From positions 1-8,583 of the forward strand of contig CANGVB010000120.1 in NCBI GenBank assembly GCA_947456995.1: a stretch of 8,583 nt of DNA, read 5' to 3'. A program made the position numbers and the translations under genes. Source of the DNA: Bryobacteraceae bacterium (GTDB lineage Bacteria; Acidobacteriota; Terriglobia; Bryobacterales; Bryobacteraceae). The notes below the pieces were generated by a model. The model was not told the DNA's origin. It did no database searches and was given only the letters and a program-made list of their open reading frames with translations. Shown piece by piece: positions 5,840-8,583 of the stretch. Each line of letters opens with the position of its first letter. The first letter of the stretch is position 1.

Positions 5840-7000
5840 CTATCGAGCTGCAAGCAACATCACGCCATCCACTACGACACGGTCGGTCGCCTTCAAGCCA
5901 TCGAGCACCGCGACGCGGTCTCCAATCTGGGCTCCAGTGATGATGGCGACTTTTTCGAACTTCCCCTTGGCCGTTTCGCGCCAGACAAGGGTTTTGCCGT
6001 CTGCCGAGACGATGGCCGAAGCCGGTACGGTCGGGCGCTGTTCAGACTGTTCGGCGAGTTCGATACTACCGAACATTTCCGGTTTAAGGCGACCGTTTGG
6101 GTTCGGTAGTTCCGCCCTGACCTTGACGGTTCGTGTCTGAGGGTCTACCGTATCTCCGATCATCGATACCCTGCCTCGGAAGATTTCGCCTGGGTAGGCG
6201 GATAGATTGATCTTCACTGGTTCTCCCGGCTTGACAAGCCGGATCGCTGTCTCCGGCACGTCGGAAGTCACCCAAACGGAACTCAAGTCGGCGATAGTCA
6301 TAAGCGGTGCGCTGAGGTCGTTTCGGAACTCACCATTTGCTACTGACATCTCAAGTACTTTTCCGGAGATCGGGGCATGAACGACCACCCTTTGGCCAAA
6401 TGCGTTCGTAGCGACTCCGAGGATCTGCAGCCGCCGCCTGGACTGTTCGAGGGCGGCTTGCATTTGTTCGACGCCAGCTTGTGCTTGAACCGTCACTGCC
6501 TGCGCGTTCAGGACATCTTTCTGGGGTACAGCTCCATGCTCAAAGAGATCCTTTTCGCGATCCTGATCCATTTGCGCTTTCGCCAGCGCAGACTTTGATT
6601 GTGTCAGCGATGCTTGCGCCTGGAGAAAGATTGAGACTGCCGCATCAATATCCGAGCTCTCCAGGCTAAGCAATGGCTGCCCCTGGCGGACAAAATCCCC
6701 GATTTTAACAAGCACCGTGCTGACACGGCCCGCCACCGGTAAGACGACATGCGACTGGCGGTTCAGGTTTGCCTCAACCTTGCCGGGTGCGGAAATATTG
6801 CCGACAGGCACGAGAGACGACTCAAGCGACTCGCTTCGAATCTGTTGTAGCTGAGGCGAGTTGGCGTCGATCGCCGCCTGACCCTGTCTTACCGGAGTAG
6901 TGGGGGCTAGTTCCGGTAAGGACTTCTGCTCGCTGCAGCCCGTCAAGGCAAGGCATATCAGTCCGGCCACGATGGGCCCCTTCCATTGTGCGATTTTCAT
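5840..7000 (-). CDS. czcB/cusB-like: RND efflux membrane-fusion lipoprotein, CzcB/CusB type
   Basis: 386 aa from ATG 7000-6998, with AGGA five bases upstream (the stretch reads AAGGAAAAGGAACAAG). A longer frame from 7057 overlaps the upstream gene and would bury the signal sequence, so I rejected it. Residues 1-22 are a lipoprotein signal with lipobox LTGC, so C22 is the likely acylated residue. Domains in order: half-lipoyl motif VVLPVAGRVSTVLVKIGDFV (85-104); alpha-hairpin rich in Ala/Gln (about 120-195) that contacts the outer-membrane factor; second half-lipoyl VVVHAPISGKVLEMSV (205-220); beta-barrel with SSVWVTSDVPE (240-250) and DTVDPQTRTVKVRAELPNP (283-301); and a membrane-proximal domain to the end. 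It bridges the inner-membrane pump and the outer-membrane channel. The His-rich start of CzcB and the N-terminal Met cluster of CusB are not seen. It begins 14 bases after the TolC-type gene and ends 12 bases before the pump gene. Confidence 0.95.
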   Translation of the reverse strand: MKIAQWKGPIVAGLICLALTGCSEQKSLPELAPTTPVRQGQAAIDANSPQLQQIRSESLESSLVPVGNISAPGKVEANLNRQSHVVLPVAGRVSTVLVKIGDFVRQGQPLLSLESSDIDAAVSIFLQAQASLTQSKSALAKAQMDQDREKDLFEHGAVPQKDVLNAQAVTVQAQAGVEQMQAALEQSRRRLQILGVATNAFGQRVVVHAPISGKVLEMSVANGEFRNDLSAPLMTIADLSSVWVTSDVPETAIRLVKPGEPVKINLSAYPGEIFRGRVSMIGDTVDPQTRTVKVRAELPNPNGRLKPEMFGSIELAEQSEQRPTVPASAIVSADGKTLVWRETAKGKFEKVAIITGAQIGDRVAVLDGLKATDRVVVDGVMLLAAR

Positions 7001-7014
7001 CTTGTTCCTTTTCC

Positions 7015-8289
7015 TTACGATCCACTTACGGTGGCACCGGATACGGTGTCGATCCAATACAAGCTGCGCGCGTAGCTGGCCCGCGCATCGTTGGCAGTTT
7101 GCATGGCATCATTGAACGCTCGCTGTGCGTCGAGATACTCAACTAAGCTTGCTTCGCCACGCTTATAGGAGTATTCGGTTGTGTCGCGAACGCTACGTGC
7201 TTTTGCCAGCATCTCGGTCTCGATATTGGTCAGAAGCTGACGCGAAACCATACACTGGCGATACGCCTTGTCGACTTCGGCTTGGATCGATGCTTCAAGC
7301 GCATTTACCCTGGCTCCCGCGAGGGTGATTTCCCGCTGTGCTCGGGCAATCTCCCCCTGGTTCCTGCTAAACACACGCAAGGGCATGCTGAAGTAAATGC
7401 CAACCGAGTTTCCGGAAATTCCCCAAGCGGATTGCCTGGTGAACTCCGTCCCAATCGTATAGTCGACCTTCCCATTCGCCAGTTGCAGCCGCAAATCCGC
7501 CCGCGACCGGGCTTGTGATTGCTGGTTACCCAAATAGTCTGGCCGACGGACCAAGGCCAGTCTGCCCAATTCGTCTTGCGAGTCGGAAACGAAGTCATTT
7601 CTTAGCGCGCCCTGAACTTCCAGATTCGTTGTTCTTACCTTGCGGCCCATCACCTGTTGCAACTGTATTTTGGCTTGATCCAACTGCAGTTGTGCCTGCT
7701 GCACAGCAGCACGGTATTGCATTGCAGCCACTCGCGACCGGTCCAGTTCTACCAGCGCGAGAGCACCCGCTTTCAATCGGGATTCATTGATTGCAACCAT
7801 ATTTTCCAGGCTCTTGAGATTCTCCTGCGAAAGGCTAAGATCTTGTTTTGCCTGCTGCACGTCTACGAAAGCATTTTGAACACTTGCGATCACTTGCCGC
7901 ATTACTTCACGCACGCCTAGCTCGGCGAGCGACTTTTCTTGATTTGCCAGTGCGACGCGTTGCTCAAGCTTGTGGCCGCGTTCAAATGGGAAATCGGTAT
8001 GAATGTTAAGTTGATTGGGGCCAAGCGGCGTTGCTGGCGAATATCTGGCACCGATTATATTGAGCGTCTGGCCTGAAACTGTCAAAACGGGATTGGGCCT
8101 CATCCGCGCGGTGATTTCCCGAGTCTCCGCTACGCTGACATTAAGCTTCTCGGCAGCCAGATCCAGGTTATTGGCGATCGCTTCCTGTATCGCCTGTTCG
8201 ATAGTCAAGACAGCCGGCGCTGTCAGGTTGGATTGGGCAGCCAGTTTGGAGGCAATGGCTAGCGTGACTGCAAATGTTCTAAGCTTCAC
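7015..8289 (-). CDS. czcC/cusC-like: Outer-membrane efflux channel, TolC/CzcC family
   Basis: 424 aa, first gene of the efflux operon. The start is GTG 8289-8287; GGAAGG lies twelve bases upstream, a rather long gap, and there is no closer in-frame start. The N-terminus then gives a plausible signal peptide (RTFAVTLAIASKLAA, likely cut near Q19). There is no lipobox cysteine, unlike CusC. Two outer-membrane-efflux (OEP) repeats follow. The first opens with LTIEQAIQEAIANNLDL (28-44) and contains RMRPNPVLTVSG (62-73). The second contains the conserved YSYKRGEASLVEYLDAQRAF (374-393). Long Ala/Gln/Leu-rich helices (about 110-215 and 310-410) form the periplasmic tunnel. The trimeric product forms the exit duct of the tripartite pump. 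Gene order (channel, fusion protein, pump) is the same as in czcCBA. The GTG overlaps the TGA of a doubtful 67-codon frame upstream (GTGA). Confidence 0.94.
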   Translation of the reverse strand: MKLRTFAVTLAIASKLAAQSNLTAPAVLTIEQAIQEAIANNLDLAAEKLNVSVAETREITARMRPNPVLTVSGQTLNIIGARYSPATPLGPNQLNIHTDFPFERGHKLEQRVALANQEKSLAELGVREVMRQVIASVQNAFVDVQQAKQDLSLSQENLKSLENMVAINESRLKAGALALVELDRSRVAAMQYRAAVQQAQLQLDQAKIQLQQVMGRKVRTTNLEVQGALRNDFVSDSQDELGRLALVRRPDYLGNQQSQARSRADLRLQLANGKVDYTIGTEFTRQSAWGISGNSVGIYFSMPLRVFSRNQGEIARAQREITLAGARVNALEASIQAEVDKAYRQCMVSRQLLTNIETEMLAKARSVRDTTEYSYKRGEASLVEYLDAQRAFNDAMQTANDARASYARSLYWIDTVSGATVSGS

Positions 8290-8489
8290 GCAACCAGCAT
8301 GCCTTCCGGAGGCGCCGAAAACCCTAACCCCAAGCTGGTAGATTCCACCAGCGCGAGACAGTATGCCAGCTTTTCCCGGTTGCAGTATGAACCGGACAAG
8401 GCAAGTATTCGCGGGAACCCCTTACCCTCCTCAAAAATCTTTTCTCCCTGGAAGACACTTGCAAATGTCCCCTGCGGGCGGTATGGCAT
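8286..8489 (-). CDS. Possible 67-aa leader ORF before the efflux operon (doubtful)
   Basis: An ATG frame from 8489 ends with TGA at 8288-8286, overlapping the GTG start of the channel gene as GTGA. That overlap is typical of coupled genes. A rough count gives about two thirds G or C at third codon positions, which is coding-like. Against it, no ribosome site lies within a usable distance of the ATG; the nearest AAAGG is about 17 bases away. The protein resembles nothing I know, and the frame fills most of the region where the operon promoter should be. It has no signal peptide or transmembrane segment, and two cysteines (in GSYCNRE and AYCLA). It could be a short leader peptide or chance. Confidence 0.2.
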   Translation of the reverse strand: MPYRPQGTFASVFQGEKIFEEGKGFPRILALSGSYCNREKLAYCLALVESTSLGLGFSAPPEGMLVA

Positions 8490-8564
8490 GCAAGGTACAT
8501 TCGGACCTTTAATGGGTTAGGAACAAAGGAAAACGTTCCGCAAAGCAGTAAAAGGAGAAATACT
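8290..8564. promoter_or_regulatory. Divergent promoter region of the efflux operon and the right-hand gene
   Basis: These 275 bases separate the efflux operon from the plus-strand gene at the right edge. For the plus strand, TTGCAA (8459-8464) and TATGGC (8482-8487) are 17 bases apart and could be a weak -35/-10 pair; TTTAAT (8508-8513) is an alternative -10. I could not place the minus-strand promoter. Three short dyads occur: GCTGGT-7-ACCAGC (8334-8352), CCGGTT-8-AACCGG (8376-8395) and AAGGT-8-ACCTT (8492-8509). Any of these could be an operator. On the minus strand GAGGAGG occurs near 8425-8431 but no start codon follows at the right distance. Confidence 0.5.
8376..8395. promoter_or_regulatory. 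20-bp dyad, candidate operator of the efflux operon
   Basis: CCGGTT and AACCGG, perfect 6-bp arms separated by eight bases (GCAGTATG), 87 bases upstream of the channel gene's GTG. The arms are spaced about one helical turn apart, centre to centre about 14 bp, which fits a dimeric regulator. No metal-responsive regulator gene is visible, so the cognate protein is unknown. Confidence 0.3.
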
Positions 8565-8583
8565 ATGTTGAACTCATTTAAGA
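8565..8583 (+). CDS. Start of an unidentified plus-strand gene (partial)
   Basis: Only six codons (MLNSFK) and one base are inside the window. The start is well supported: AAAGGAG at 8551-8557 with seven bases before the ATG, the best ribosome site seen here. It is transcribed away from the efflux operon and could share its control region. The product cannot be named from so few residues. Confidence 0.65.

Noticed and set aside
7001..7057. Longer start for the membrane-fusion protein at 7057
   Set aside because: It would overlap the channel gene and place 19 basic residues ahead of a clear lipoprotein signal; the ATG at 7000 has a good ribosome site.
1..8583. Search for mobile elements, CRISPR arrays, tRNA or rRNA genes
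   Set aside because: No transposase, integrase, repeat array, terminal inverted repeats, or RNA gene signatures were seen anywhere in the window.

Overview
The window (about 55% GC by eye) looks like a chromosomal stretch from a Gram-negative bacterium, most likely an Acidobacteriota member of the Terriglobia type. The organism call is an inference. It rests on the complete three-part envelope efflux system, good AAGGA/GGAG ribosome sites, and a small secreted protein of a style (VPFAFQV...LPPGEYKF) that I associate with acidobacterial genomes.

Layout, left to right. (1) Positions 1-401, minus strand: the N-terminal membrane part of a sensor or signalling protein that runs off the left edge. 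(2) Positions 522-1598, minus strand: two small secreted proteins, 184 aa with an internal duplication then 131 aa with a His-rich tail. They are 54 nt apart and followed by a convincing intrinsic terminator. (3) Positions 1687-2181, plus strand: an MgtC/SapB-family membrane protein, divergent from the secreted pair. The 88-bp gap between them carries an 18-bp dyad. (4) Positions 2424-8289, minus strand: a tight four-gene operon. In transcription order it encodes an outer-membrane TolC/CzcC-type factor, a lipoprotein membrane-fusion protein of CzcB/CusB type, a 1033-aa HME-RND pump of CzcA/CusA type, and a 101-aa DUF190 (PII-like fold) protein. The gaps are 14 nt, 12 nt and a 4-nt ATGA overlap. 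(5) Positions 8290-8564: a divergent promoter region with several dyads and a doubtful 67-codon ORF. (6) From 8565, plus strand: the first few codons of another gene with a strong ribosome site.

How the genes work together: the four-gene operon should build a tripartite pump that moves metal cations from the periplasm (and perhaps the cytoplasm) across the outer membrane, powered by the proton gradient. The pump has the HME-RND transmembrane acidic triad D393/D399/E406 but a variant signature around it. It shows no CusA-like methionine pattern that I can see, so the metal is unassigned. The most distinctive feature is the DUF190 protein translationally coupled to the pump, which suggests a small PII-like regulator or sensor for the transporter. 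No dedicated metal-responsive regulator is visible; if there is one, it may lie to the right of the window. MgtC and the His-tailed secreted protein make an envelope or metal-homeostasis theme plausible for the whole region, but that is inference.
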